A stretch of 64,000 bases of DNA, taken from contig NZ_JACVPW010000013.1 in NCBI RefSeq assembly GCF_018881715.1, forward strand, positions 62,001-126,000. The letters run 5' to 3'. Positions 27,670 through 35,638 of the stretch are shown piece by piece. The number at the start of each line of letters is the position of its first letter. The stretch's first letter is position 1. The notes beneath the pieces were generated by a model. That model was not told the DNA's origin and ran no database searches. It saw only the letters and a program-made list of their open reading frames with translations. A program made the position numbers and the translations under genes. Source of the stretch: Polynucleobacter parvulilacunae (GTDB lineage Bacteria; Pseudomonadota; Gammaproteobacteria; Burkholderiales; Burkholderiaceae).

Positions 27670-28296
27670 ATGCTTACTCAATCTAATCTTTGGTTGGCCG
27701 CGCAAGCGCTAGCAAATATTCAGATGCGATATGCCGAAACCGGGCGCACCTTGAATGAAGCTGCTTTATGTGGAGCCAAGGATTATATTGAGTGGCAGCA
27801 CTATCCAAGTAATGATCTTGTGGATAAGCATAGTGGTTATGAGTTCTACTACCATGCGCATTCTGCAGATGAAATGCCCAATGGTGAGCATGGCCATTTT
27901 CATGTAATTAAGCGTGATGCAAAAAGCTTTCATCACCTCATTGGCATTTCTTTAGACCAGAAGGGTTTGCCAGTTCGCTTATTTACTACTAACCAGTGGG
28001 TCACCGGTGAAGAGATGGCGAATTCGGACGTTGTCATCAAATTCGCTAAAGAATTTCAAGTGACCATAAAAGGTCGCATGGCTCCAGTAAGCAATTGGAT
28101 CAGCGCTTTGATTCAGTTATTTGCTGCAGAGATTGAAGGGTTGCTTTTGGAGCGAGATCAAAAGATTGCGCGACTAGCTGCAGAGAAGGGCAATCGTGAG
28201 CTGGTATTGAACTCAAAAAAGTATCATGTATTAACGGAATGCAAGATTGATTTGATGGGCCGTCTTTCAGACAATTTGTTAGCTGTAAATTCATAA
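27670..28296 (+). CDS. Conserved His-rich cytoplasmic protein of unknown function (possibly DUF6969)
   Basis: The 208-residue protein has no signal peptide. It contains several His clusters in its first half: EWQHYPSND, YEFYYHAHSADE, NGEHGHFHVIKR and FHHLIGIS, which could form a metal site. The C-terminal half is helical with a coiled-coil-like part (LLLERDQKIARLAAEKGN). From memory the EHGHFH pattern resembles the uncharacterised family DUF6969; this needs a profile search. It lies eight bases after the NPCGP gene and ten before the rhodanese gene, so it is clearly part of the operon. Confidence 0.65.
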   Translation: MLTQSNLWLAAQALANIQMRYAETGRTLNEAALCGAKDYIEWQHYPSNDLVDKHSGYEFYYHAHSADEMPNGEHGHFHVIKRDAKSFHHLIGISLDQKGLPVRLFTTNQWVTGEEMANSDVVIKFAKEFQVTIKGRMAPVSNWISALIQLFAAEIEGLLLERDQKIARLAAEKGNRELVLNSKKYHVLTECKIDLMGRLSDNLLAVNS

Positions 28297-28306
28297 GGGA
28301 GTAGAG

Positions 28307-29284
28307 ATGAAAAAAATTCAATTGCTTTTAGCATTTGCCCTAACCGGCTTGGTGAGCCTAGTTCAGGCAATTACTTTGCCTGGTCCTGTAGTCAGTGCCG
28401 ATTGGTTATCCAATAATCTATCTGATGTTCAGGTAATTGAAGTTAGAACAGATTTAGCAAGCTACCTCAGAAACCCTGAATTTGATACCGACAAAAAGAC
28501 TGGAAAGAAGTTCCTGGTAGAAGTTGGCGGCCATATTACTAATTCCACTCTCTTGGATTTTAAGAGGGTGCGTGTAGAGCGTCTGGTTGATGGAAAAAAG
28601 ATTAAGTTTCTGATTCCTGAAAAAGCAGATTTTGAGAAGTTGGTTCAATCTTTAGGCATCAACTCTGATAAGCCAATTGTGCTCGTGCCTATTGGGCAGG
28701 ATATGTCAGATATCGACGAGGCATTAAGAACCTATTGGTCATTCAAGGTGTATGGCGAAGATCAAGTAGCTGTATTAGATGGCGGAATTGCTGGTTGGCT
28801 TGGTGAGGGGCGTGAATACGTAACTACTAATGCTCAAAAGGCAACTGGTAATTGGTCTGCAAAAGCATATCGCAAAGAATTAATCGCCAGTTCAGATGAT
28901 GTAGCTGCTGCGTCCAAAGCAGGTAAGCCGCAATTATTGGATGCGCGTCAGCCTGCCCAATACTTGGGCCTTTCAAAACGTCCGGATGTATTAACCTTCG
29001 GCCATATTGCTGGTTCAAAGGAGCTGGCCCCTGAGTTATTGGCAAAGCCAAGCAATGGCGCACTGTATTTCTGGCAAAAGAATACCTACGATGCATTGAT
29101 GGCAGCTAATGGTTTAAGTATTAAAGTGCCAACAATTGCCTATTGCAATACCGGCCACTTAGCGGCTGGTGGTTGGTTTGTTATGTCAGAGCTCGTAGGC
29201 AATAAATCTACTAAGTTATACGATGGCTCTTTGTATCTTTGGACGCTTGAAGGTCGCCCATTGGTCGGTGTTCCACTGAACTAA
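28307..29284 (+). CDS. Periplasmic two-domain rhodanese
   Basis: The 325-residue protein has a signal peptide (MKKIQLLLAFALTGLVSLVQA) and two rhodanese domains (about 35-165 and 195-322). The N-terminal domain has no Cys at the active position (VLVPIGQDMSD). The C-terminal domain keeps the catalytic Cys in IAYCNTGHLAAGGWFVMSEL. This is the usual layout of tandem-domain sulfurtransferases. A GGGAG ribosome site precedes the ATG. In this operon it probably moves or removes sulfane sulfur in the periplasm. Confidence 0.88.
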   Translation: MKKIQLLLAFALTGLVSLVQAITLPGPVVSADWLSNNLSDVQVIEVRTDLASYLRNPEFDTDKKTGKKFLVEVGGHITNSTLLDFKRVRVERLVDGKKIKFLIPEKADFEKLVQSLGINSDKPIVLVPIGQDMSDIDEALRTYWSFKVYGEDQVAVLDGGIAGWLGEGREYVTTNAQKATGNWSAKAYRKELIASSDDVAAASKAGKPQLLDARQPAQYLGLSKRPDVLTFGHIAGSKELAPELLAKPSNGALYFWQKNTYDALMAANGLSIKVPTIAYCNTGHLAAGGWFVMSELVGNKSTKLYDGSLYLWTLEGRPLVGVPLN

Positions 29285-29295
29285 GAGCGCCCATC

Positions 29296-29613
29296 ATGCC
29301 AGTACTTAAGGACAGTATCAATCTAGAGAGGATGCAGTCATCAGCAGACGATGCTTGTCGCTTGATGAAAGTACTCTCAAATAGAGATCGTATGTTGTTG
29401 TTATGCCAGATAAGTCAGGGAGAGCTGTGCGTTGGTGAGCTCGAGGAGTGTCTAGATATTCATCAGCCTACCTTATCTCAGCAACTCACCGTTCTTAGAA
29501 ATGAAGAGCTGGTCCAAACCAGAAGAGATGGTAAGCAAATCTATTATTCACTTTCTAATCGGATTGCTTTGGAAGTGATGAATGTGCTTTATCAAAATTA
29601 CTGCAGTAAATAA
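29296..29613 (+). CDS. ArsR-family persulfide-sensing repressor (BigR/SqrR/YgaV type)
   Basis: The 105-residue winged-helix protein has the group's core: LMKVLSNRDRMLLLCQIS, then HQPTLSQQLTVLRNEELVQTRRDGKQIYYSL. Cys37 and Cys103 are 66 residues apart, the same spacing as the redox Cys pair of SqrR (41/107) and BigR (42/108), which form a tetrasulfide bridge when persulfides appear. Three extra Cys (21, 45, 52) are present. It is the sixth gene of the operon. A palindrome over the operon's -10 (26263-26288) is a fitting self-operator. Confidence 0.88.
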   Translation: MPVLKDSINLERMQSSADDACRLMKVLSNRDRMLLLCQISQGELCVGELEECLDIHQPTLSQQLTVLRNEELVQTRRDGKQIYYSLSNRIALEVMNVLYQNYCSK

Positions 29614-29630
29614 CCAAAAGGGGTCTTAAT

Positions 29631-29849
29631 ATGAAATGCAATGTCGGTGGTGTTGATCGTATGTTACGTATGGTGGTTGGCTTAGTGTTAATTGGCCTAG
29701 CCGTAACCGGAACTGTTGGTGTATGGGGTTGGATTGGTGTTGTACCTCTCGCAACAGGCCTATTTAGATTTTGCCCAGCGTACCCACTCCTAGGAATCAA
29801 TACTTGCGGTACTGATTCTTCATGTGGTGGCGGCGGTTGCTGTAAATAA
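29631..29849 (+). CDS. DUF2892 (YgaP-type) small membrane protein
   Basis: The 72-residue protein starts MKCNVGGVDRMLRMVVGLVLIGLAV and has two membrane helices (about 10-28 and 30-46), then CPAYPLLGINTCGT. It ends in a Cys/Gly-rich tail (SSCGGGGCCK). The family is found as the membrane part of YgaP rhodanese and as free-standing proteins in sulfide-response operons. The tail with three Cys may bind metal or carry persulfide. It ends the operon, with a strong terminator after it. Confidence 0.85.
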   Translation: MKCNVGGVDRMLRMVVGLVLIGLAVTGTVGVWGWIGVVPLATGLFRFCPAYPLLGINTCGTDSSCGGGGCCK

Positions 29850-29860
29850 GTTGACTATAT

Positions 29861-29891
29861 AAAAAAGGGCAACTGAGGTTGCCCTTTTTTA
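29861..29891 (+). terminator. Intrinsic terminator ending the persulfide operon
   Basis: AAAAAAGGGCAAC (29861-29873), TGAG loop, and GTTGCCCTTTTTT form a 13-bp stem with A/U arms. It lies between convergent genes, so it can stop both the operon and the prenyltransferase gene. Confidence 0.92.
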
Positions 29892-29904
29892 TACCCAAAT
29901 TTAA

Positions 29905-30804
29905 TTACCGCCACAGTAGTCCTATGAGTAATAGAAGGGAATACAGATGTATCGCCACTAAATTGTTCAAAATAAGTTTCTTCATTGCATCTTTTCGAAC
30001 CATTACCCCTGATATTTGATTGGCGCAAAATATAAATACTGGAAGTGCAGACAAGGTAATCAACGTTTGAATTGGAATCCCATAAAAATAAATTCCAATT
30101 ATTTGAAGGGTATAAGCTGCAATTGATATGCCTGTATACCAGGCACGCAATTCATGGGGGCTACTCTTTGCAGCAAGAGTTAACTTTTGCGCAAGCCGAT
30201 CTGCCTCAATATCTGGGATCTGATTTATTAGTAGGATATTGGAGGCCATTAATCCATATGCGAGTCCAATCGGGATTATTTGGTATGTAATATTGGTTGT
30301 TTGCATAAAGGCGAATCCGATAACCACAAGCGACCATGCAATAGCTATAGATAACTCGCCGAGAACCCCCCTAGACATCAGCTGCAGTGGTGGTGCGGAG
30401 TATGTCCATGCGGCGGTCACTCCAATGAACCCCAGCGGTATCAAGAGCCATGTAGTTTGCGAGCAAATATATAAGCCAATGAAGACGCTAAGTGTGATTA
30501 GCGCAAAACCAAGCTGATATATTTCGCTTGGCTTTATTAAATGGTTTTGTATAAAGCGGCTGCCGCCAGTAAACGGTGAAATTCGATTGCGATTATTTTC
30601 ATCGCTACCATTGAGGTGATCAAAGTAATCATTTATTAAATTCGCTCCAGCATGTATGCAGAGGGCTAAAGTCACAGCAAGCAGGTTGATTGCCATAGAC
30701 TCTTTTCTAGAGCTTGGAATCGAAAGCCCAATAAGGCAGCCTAAAAGGGTAATTGTGAGAAATGCGGGCCGAGTTGCTAGAAATAACTTGAGGACCATAC
30801 TCAT
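29905..30804 (-). CDS. UbiA-family prenyltransferase (MenA-like)
   Basis: The 299-residue protein has about eight membrane helices and both Asp-rich motifs of the family: NLINDYFDHLNGSDE near residue 55-70 and NQIPDIEADRLAQ near 190-205. It also has YSAPPLQLMSRGVLGEL. The sequence looks closest to 1,4-dihydroxy-2-naphthoate prenyltransferases (MenA), but no other menaquinone gene is in the window, and betaproteobacteria usually rely on ubiquinone. The aromatic acceptor is therefore unknown. It lies 21 bases downstream of modC on the same strand. Confidence 0.8.
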   Translation of the reverse strand: MSMVLKLFLATRPAFLTITLLGCLIGLSIPSSRKESMAINLLAVTLALCIHAGANLINDYFDHLNGSDENNRNRISPFTGGSRFIQNHLIKPSEIYQLGFALITLSVFIGLYICSQTTWLLIPLGFIGVTAAWTYSAPPLQLMSRGVLGELSIAIAWSLVVIGFAFMQTTNITYQIIPIGLAYGLMASNILLINQIPDIEADRLAQKLTLAAKSSPHELRAWYTGISIAAYTLQIIGIYFYGIPIQTLITLSALPVFIFCANQISGVMVRKDAMKKLILNNLVAIHLYSLLLLIGLLWR

Positions 30805-30825
30805 GGCGATGTAGAGCTATGCAGA

Positions 30826-31935
30826 TTAGTGACCAACAAATCGCCTAGGATCATTGATTGGTCGTAACGGCATGATGTGAATTTGATTGCCATCTAATTC
30901 AATATGCATTTGACTGCCAACTTCCATATTTAGTCTTTTCACTTCAGATGCCGATGCCACCCATTCAATTTTATGTGCGCTATTTTGAATTTGTAGTTGG
31001 ATCACCGCAATTTGACCCAAGACACTAATCTCTGCGGCAATGGCAGGTGTGCTGGTCGGGGTTGGTGCGTTATGGACACTTAAACCATCTTGCGGAATCA
31101 CCCAAGCCACTTGCGCATTTGGAGGAATTTTGCCTTTATCGGCCACGGCAAAGGTTTTATCGCAGCCATCCCAAGTGAGATTGCCTGCATTAAATATTCC
31201 ATGAAATAAATTGCTGATGCCAACCAACTCGGCTACACGGGAGTTTCTGGGTCTTTGAAAGACTACTTGGGGCGCAGCCGTTTGCAAGCTGATGCCGTTA
31301 TCAATCACTGTAATACGGTCGGCAAGCAAGTCGGCTTCACGCAAATCATGTGTAACTAACACAATCGGAATGTTTAAATCCTTGCGTAAATCGGCAAGAG
31401 TTTTATATAGACCTTGTCGCGTTGGCGCATCGACAGCGGAAAATGGCTCGTCTAACAACAAGATCTTTGGCTGTCGTGCCAATGCGCGAGCGAGGGCTAC
31501 GCGTTGTTGTTGTCCGCCTGAGAGTTGGTGTGGAAAACGATGGGCAAGTTCAGCAACTCCCATACGACCAAGCCAGTCCTGAGCAATGGCTTTACGTTCA
31601 ACCACCTTATGCGCAGAATTCTGCAAAGGGATGAGGACATTCTCAATCGCCGATAGATGCGGAAAGAGGGCGTATTGCTGAAATAGAAATCCGCAAGAAC
31701 GTTGTGCGGGTGACAGGTTCTGCATTACTCCTACAAGTTCATTAGCCTCAAACCAGGTTTCACCATCACATTCAATTTTGCCAATCGTAGCTTGGCTAAG
31801 GCCGGCAATAGTTCTTAGAGTGCTAGTTTTGCCGCTACCAGATGGCCCCACAAGAGCATGTAATTGACCGGCCGCACATTCCAGGGTGATCTGAAGAGGG
31901 TTAGGAAGGGCTTGGCTTATTTTGAGTTTAAGCAT
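30826..31935 (-). CDS. modC: Molybdate ABC transporter ATP-binding protein
   Basis: The 369-residue ATPase has the Walker [13 protein letters not shown], signature [16 protein letters not shown], Walker [13 protein letters not shown] and the H-loop [10 protein letters not shown]-terminal MOP/TOBE-like molybdate-binding region follows (about 290-360, [14 protein letters not shown]). The start overlaps the modB stop (TGATG). It powers molybdate uptake for molybdenum cofactor. The nearest molybdoenzyme in the window is SoxC. No modA (binding protein) gene is in the window. Confidence 0.9.
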   Translation of the reverse strand: MLKLKISQALPNPLQITLECAAGQLHALVGPSGSGKTSTLRTIAGLSQATIGKIECDGETWFEANELVGVMQNLSPAQRSCGFLFQQYALFPHLSAIENVLIPLQNSAHKVVERKAIAQDWLGRMGVAELAHRFPHQLSGGQQQRVALARALARQPKILLLDEPFSAVDAPTRQGLYKTLADLRKDLNIPIVLVTHDLREADLLADRITVIDNGISLQTAAPQVVFQRPRNSRVAELVGISNLFHGIFNAGNLTWDGCDKTFAVADKGKIPPNAQVAWVIPQDGLSVHNAPTPTSTPAIAAEISVLGQIAVIQLQIQNSAHKIEWVASASEVKRLNMEVGSQMHIELDGNQIHIMPLRPINDPRRFVGH

Positions 31936-32588
31936 CAGACCCTCCGTTGGCGCTGTTGGGGGACGCTTTTGCCAAAAACACCATATGAAAGGGCAATTGC
32001 AATCAGGGATATGCCGAGTAGCAATAAGGCCAGTGCGCCCGCGCCTGAGGTATCAAAACTTTGCACTTTGTCGTAGATCGCAATCGATGCCGTTTTGGTT
32101 TCGCCGGGGATCGCACCACCAACCATAAGGATGACTCCAAACTCGCCCAAGGTATGCGCAAACGTCAGTACAGCAGCGCTAGTGATGCCGCGCCACGCCA
32201 AAGGTAATTCAATCAGACGAAATATTTGCCAATTGGATAGACCGCTGACTTGTGCAGCCTCAATAATCTCTGGGTTGATAGCTTCAAATGCGCGCTGAAT
32301 CGGCTGTATTGCAAAAGGCAGGCTAACGATAAGGGAGGCAATGAGGATTCCGGTAAAGGAAAACACCAGTGGAATGCCTAAAAAAGTCTTGCCGCCTAAG
32401 CCAACTAAAAGGTAATAGCCCAAAACCGTGGGGGGCAAAACGAGTGGCAGGGCTAGGGCAGCTTCTACCCAGGGTTTGCTTCTATTTAGGCCTAAGAGGC
32501 TATGGGCAACCCAAACTCCAAATGGAAGGATGAGGACCAGAGTCCAAAGCGCTAGCTTAAGCGAGAGAAGGATTGCATCCGTATCCAT
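31935..32588 (-). CDS. modB: Molybdate ABC transporter permease
   Basis: The 217-residue membrane protein has five predicted helices and the ABC permease EAA-like loop (IIEAAQVSGLSNWQIFRLIELP). ALPLVLPPTVLGYYLLVGLG is typical of ModB. It is translationally coupled to modC and divergent from the soxR-type gene. With modA missing here, the binding protein may be encoded elsewhere. Confidence 0.9.
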   Translation of the reverse strand: MDTDAILLSLKLALWTLVLILPFGVWVAHSLLGLNRSKPWVEAALALPLVLPPTVLGYYLLVGLGGKTFLGIPLVFSFTGILIASLIVSLPFAIQPIQRAFEAINPEIIEAAQVSGLSNWQIFRLIELPLAWRGITSAAVLTFAHTLGEFGVILMVGGAIPGETKTASIAIYDKVQSFDTSGAGALALLLLGISLIAIALSYGVFGKSVPQQRQRRV

Positions 32589-32599
32589 AGCTTGATTGT

Positions 32600-32632
32600 A
32601 TTGCTAAGCAATATAGGGTATCTCACTATACC
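32600..32632. promoter_or_regulatory. Two small palindromes in the modB/soxR divergent gap
   Basis: ATTGCT-A-AGCAAT (32600-32612) is a perfect interrupted palindrome, and GGTAT-N6-ATACC (32617-32632) is another. Both are within 45 bases of the modB start. They may be operators for modBC; neither matches a molybdate-repressor site that I can recall with certainty. Confidence 0.35.
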
Positions 32633-32654
32633 GATTTACCTGCTTAAAGGGTCA

Positions 32655-32680
32655 AATATATGCGTATACATGCATATATT
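32655..32680. promoter_or_regulatory. Palindrome AATATATGC-N8-GCATATATT, candidate SoxR operator
   Basis: AATATATGC (32655-32663), spacer GTATACAT, and GCATATATT (32672-32680) form a perfect 9-bp inverted repeat ending nine bases before ATG 32690. An earlier in-frame ATG at 32660 lies inside the palindrome, which argues against it as start codon. The core is nearly the same as at 21439-21460. Self-repression by the adjacent ArsR-type gene is likely. Confidence 0.75.
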
Positions 32681-32689
32681 AAAAGGCTG

Positions 32690-33031
32690 ATGGAATTGAA
32701 AGCAAGGGTTCAAAAGGCGACAAAAAACTTATCTCCAAAACAGATGGAGAAGGTCTTTGCACATGTGGCTGCTTATTTCAATGTACTTTCTGAGCCGGCA
32801 CGTTTACGCATCATGTATGCGGTCTGTAGCGGTGAAAAATCCGTCTCTGAGGTTGTGGAGATGTGTGGCACGAGTCAGGCCAATGTATCCAGACATTTAT
32901 TAGCGCTTCATAAAGCTGGAATTTTAATGAGGCGAAAAGAGGGCATTATGGTTTATTACTCGATTGCGGATAGCGCAACCGTAGAGATGTGTCAGACAGT
33001 CTGTGCAAAGATTGCCGAAGGCATTCACTAA
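32690..33031 (+). CDS. soxR: ArsR-family repressor of the sox cluster
   Basis: The 113-residue winged-helix protein (start 32690, AAAAGG upstream) contains HVAAYFNVLSEPARLRIMYA, the recognition helix TSQANVSRHLLALHKAGIL and the wing RRKEGIMVYYSI. Cys residues are at 46, 59, 101 and 105. Sox clusters in other proteobacteria are controlled by ArsR-type SoxR proteins that sense sulfane sulfur through Cys pairs, so Cys46 with Cys101 or Cys105 is a plausible sensor here. It stands between modBC (divergent) and soxC (48 bases downstream, same strand). The name rests on family and position. Confidence 0.75.
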   Translation: MELKARVQKATKNLSPKQMEKVFAHVAAYFNVLSEPARLRIMYAVCSGEKSVSEVVEMCGTSQANVSRHLLALHKAGILMRRKEGIMVYYSIADSATVEMCQTVCAKIAEGIH

Positions 33032-33079
33032 AAGTAGTTAATAAGTTTTGCAGTAAATCACTTTTCAAGTAGAGGTCAA

Positions 33080-34480
33080 ATGACTAAGAAGCAAATTGAA
33101 TTAAGTGCCGAGGATATCTCGGCGGTTGAGAAGCCGGCCAATAGAGCTCGCTTGGTGAAAGCGCCAGAGCACTTTATCTCTCAAGAGTTAATTGCTGATA
33201 TCAATTCCAATGGTCTGGATGAAACGCGCCGTGGCTTCTTGCGTAAAGGGTTTTTATCGGCTATAGGTGGTGCGGCTGCTGGCTTGGCTGCCCCAATGGC
33301 TTTTGCTGCTGGAGAAGGTGATCCTGCCATTCTGGAGAAGCAAGAATGGCAGACCACTCTAGGTAAAAACGTTGCCACCATGCCATATGGCGTGCCATCA
33401 ATTTATGAATCAAATCTCATTCGCCGTGAATCACCTGGATTAACGCGTGTATCTGCAGCATCTGTTGCATTTACTCCGTTGCAGGGTTTGTTTGGAACTA
33501 TTACTCCAAATGGTTTGCACTTTGAGCGCCATCACCAGGGTTGGTACAACCTGAATCCTGAAACCCATCGCCTCATGGTGAACGGTTTGGTGAAGAACGC
33601 TCGCGTCTTTACGATGAATGATTTAATGAGATTGCCTTCAGTTTCTCGTACCCATTTCATTGAGTGCGGTGCTAATACTGGATTGGAGTGGGGTAACGTT
33701 GCGGTGCCAACCGTGCAATATACCCACGGCATGCTATCTTGCTGCGAATTCACAGGTGTACCTCTTAAGGTATTGCTTGAAGAATGCGGCGCAGATTTGA
33801 AAAAAGGCAAGTTCATGCTTGCCGAAGGTGGTGATGGTTCTGGTATGACTCGCACCATCAATTTAGAAAGCTGCTTGGACGATACGATTGTTGCTTGGAG
33901 TATGAATGGTGAGATGTTGCGTCCAGAAAATGGATTCCCATTGCGCCTAGTAGTTCCAGGCGTCCAGGGTGTTAGCTGGGTGAAGTGGTTGCGCCGTCTA
34001 GAAGTTGGCGATATGCCTTGGAACGCCAAGGACGAGGCGGTTCACTACATTGAACTCATGCCAGATGGCATGCATCGTCAATATGCATCCATTCAAGAGT
34101 GTAAATCTGTAATTACTACCCCTTCTGGCGGTCAGCAATTGCTAGACAAAGGTTTTTATAACGTGAGCGGCATGGCTTGGTCAGGTCGCGGCAAGATTAG
34201 GCGTGTAGACGTCTCATTTGATGGCGGCAATAACTGGCGTCAAGCGCGCCTGGAGACTCCGGTGCTCACTAAGTCAATTACCCGTTTCAATATCGATTGG
34301 GTGTGGGATGGTTCACCGGCAATACTGCAGTCAAGAGCGGTAGATGACACTGGCTACATTCAGCCTTCTATTAAGGTATTGCGTGATCTGCGCGGCAACC
34401 GCTCCATTTATCACAACAATGCAATTCAGTCCTGGAAATTGGATTCAAATGGTGAGGTGAGCAATGTACAAGTTGGATAA
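33080..34480 (+). CDS. soxC: Sulfite/sulfane dehydrogenase molybdenum subunit
   Basis: The 466-residue protein is a sulfite-oxidase-type molybdoenzyme exported by the Tat route (RRGFLRKGFLSAIGGAAAG at about residues 51-69). The molybdenum-ligand Cys196 lies in HFIECGANTGLEW. LPFRLVVPG-like (FPLRLVVPGVQGVSWVKWLR) and the C-terminal dimerisation domain (SGMAWSGRGKIRRVDVSFDGG) follow. With SoxD it oxidises the sulfane sulfur bound to SoxY, giving the full electron yield of thiosulfate. It overlaps soxD by 17 bases. Confidence 0.95.
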   Translation: MTKKQIELSAEDISAVEKPANRARLVKAPEHFISQELIADINSNGLDETRRGFLRKGFLSAIGGAAAGLAAPMAFAAGEGDPAILEKQEWQTTLGKNVATMPYGVPSIYESNLIRRESPGLTRVSAASVAFTPLQGLFGTITPNGLHFERHHQGWYNLNPETHRLMVNGLVKNARVFTMNDLMRLPSVSRTHFIECGANTGLEWGNVAVPTVQYTHGMLSCCEFTGVPLKVLLEECGADLKKGKFMLAEGGDGSGMTRTINLESCLDDTIVAWSMNGEMLRPENGFPLRLVVPGVQGVSWVKWLRRLEVGDMPWNAKDEAVHYIELMPDGMHRQYASIQECKSVITTPSGGQQLLDKGFYNVSGMAWSGRGKIRRVDVSFDGGNNWRQARLETPVLTKSITRFNIDWVWDGSPAILQSRAVDDTGYIQPSIKVLRDLRGNRSIYHNNAIQSWKLDSNGEVSNVQVG

Positions 34481-35555
34481 ATTATTTGCTCGCTTGACTG
34501 TTGCTGGCTTGGCAGTCTTATCAATTCAATGTGCTTATGCGCAAAATACCCAGGGGTCTGTAAAGTTCCCTGGTATTGGTCGTAATGCCACGCCCGCCGA
34601 AGTCATGGCTTGGGATATCGATGTGCGTCCAGACTTTAAAGGCCTACCAAAAGGATCTGGCTCGGTAGAGCAGGGCCAAGCGATTTGGGAATCTAAATGC
34701 GCTAGTTGTCACGGTGTCTTTGGCGAGTCGAATGAGATCTTTACACCGATCGCTGGGGGAACAACTACTGATGACGTAAAGACCGGAAGAGTTGCTTCTT
34801 TGGCTGATCGTAAGCAGCCTCAGCGAACTACTTTGATGAAGGTGTCAACTGTATCAACATTGTGGGACTATATTTATCGTGCCATGCCTTGGAATGCGCC
34901 GAGATCACTTACCCCGGACAATACTTATGCGCTGGTGGCATATATTCTCAGCTTGGGTGAAATTGTTCCTGATGATTTTGTATTGAGTAATACCAATATT
35001 GCCGATGTACAGAAGAAGATGCCTAATCGCAATGGTATGACGCGCAATCATGGCTTTTGGAGTGTGAACGGTAAACCAGATGTGAATGGTTCGGCTTGCA
35101 TGACTAATTGCGTGAAGTTTGTACAAATTGGTTCTACGCTTCCAGACTTCGCCAGAAATGCCCATGGCAATATTGCAGAGCAAAATCGCTTGTATGGGCC
35201 ATATCGTGGCTCAGACTCAACCAAGCCGCCGCTTGCTAAGTTGCCTGGAACAACTGGCGAGGGATTGGCCCATGCGTCTGATACTCATGCCGCCTCTAAT
35301 AAGGGACCTGCCGCGCTATTTAAGAATGAGAACTGTTCAGCATGTCACGCACCAAATGCCAAATTGGTTGGCCCATCCATTGCTGATATTGCAGCCAAAT
35401 ATCAGGGGCAGAGCGGTGCTTTGGATAAATTGATGGCTAAAGTTAAAAATGGTGGCTCTGGCGTATGGGGCTCAATTCCAATGCCGCCACAGTCGCAGTT
35501 ATCTGATGAGGATCGCAAGGCCTTGGTTACCTGGGTGCTTTCTGGTGGTAAATAA
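34464..35555 (+). CDS. soxD: Dihaem cytochrome c subunit of sulfane dehydrogenase
   Basis: The 363-residue protein has a signal peptide (ending CAYA near 26) and two cytochrome c domains with CASCH (79-83) and CSACH (291-295). The first domain contains TLWDYIYRAMPWNAPRSLTPDNTYALVAYIL, a SoxD hallmark. The start codon lies inside the end of soxC. It accepts electrons from SoxC. A gap of about 80 bases separates it from soxY. Confidence 0.94.
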   Translation: MYKLDKLFARLTVAGLAVLSIQCAYAQNTQGSVKFPGIGRNATPAEVMAWDIDVRPDFKGLPKGSGSVEQGQAIWESKCASCHGVFGESNEIFTPIAGGTTTDDVKTGRVASLADRKQPQRTTLMKVSTVSTLWDYIYRAMPWNAPRSLTPDNTYALVAYILSLGEIVPDDFVLSNTNIADVQKKMPNRNGMTRNHGFWSVNGKPDVNGSACMTNCVKFVQIGSTLPDFARNAHGNIAEQNRLYGPYRGSDSTKPPLAKLPGTTGEGLAHASDTHAASNKGPAALFKNENCSACHAPNAKLVGPSIADIAAKYQGQSGALDKLMAKVKNGGSGVWGSIPMPPQSQLSDEDRKALVTWVLSGGK

Positions 35556-35638
35556 ATAAGGTGTATCGGTACTAACCAGCATGCTTTATTAGTTAGCAGG
35601 TAATATATTCACAGTAAATGATTATTAAAGGAGTTTTT

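Noticed and set aside
33532..34029. Minus-strand frame of 165 residues opposite soxC
   Set aside because: It is a shadow of the soxC core domain.
35565..35615. Inverted CTAAC ... GTTAG before soxY
   Set aside because: The arms are only five bases with a 15-base spacer, within chance expectation for AT-rich gaps.
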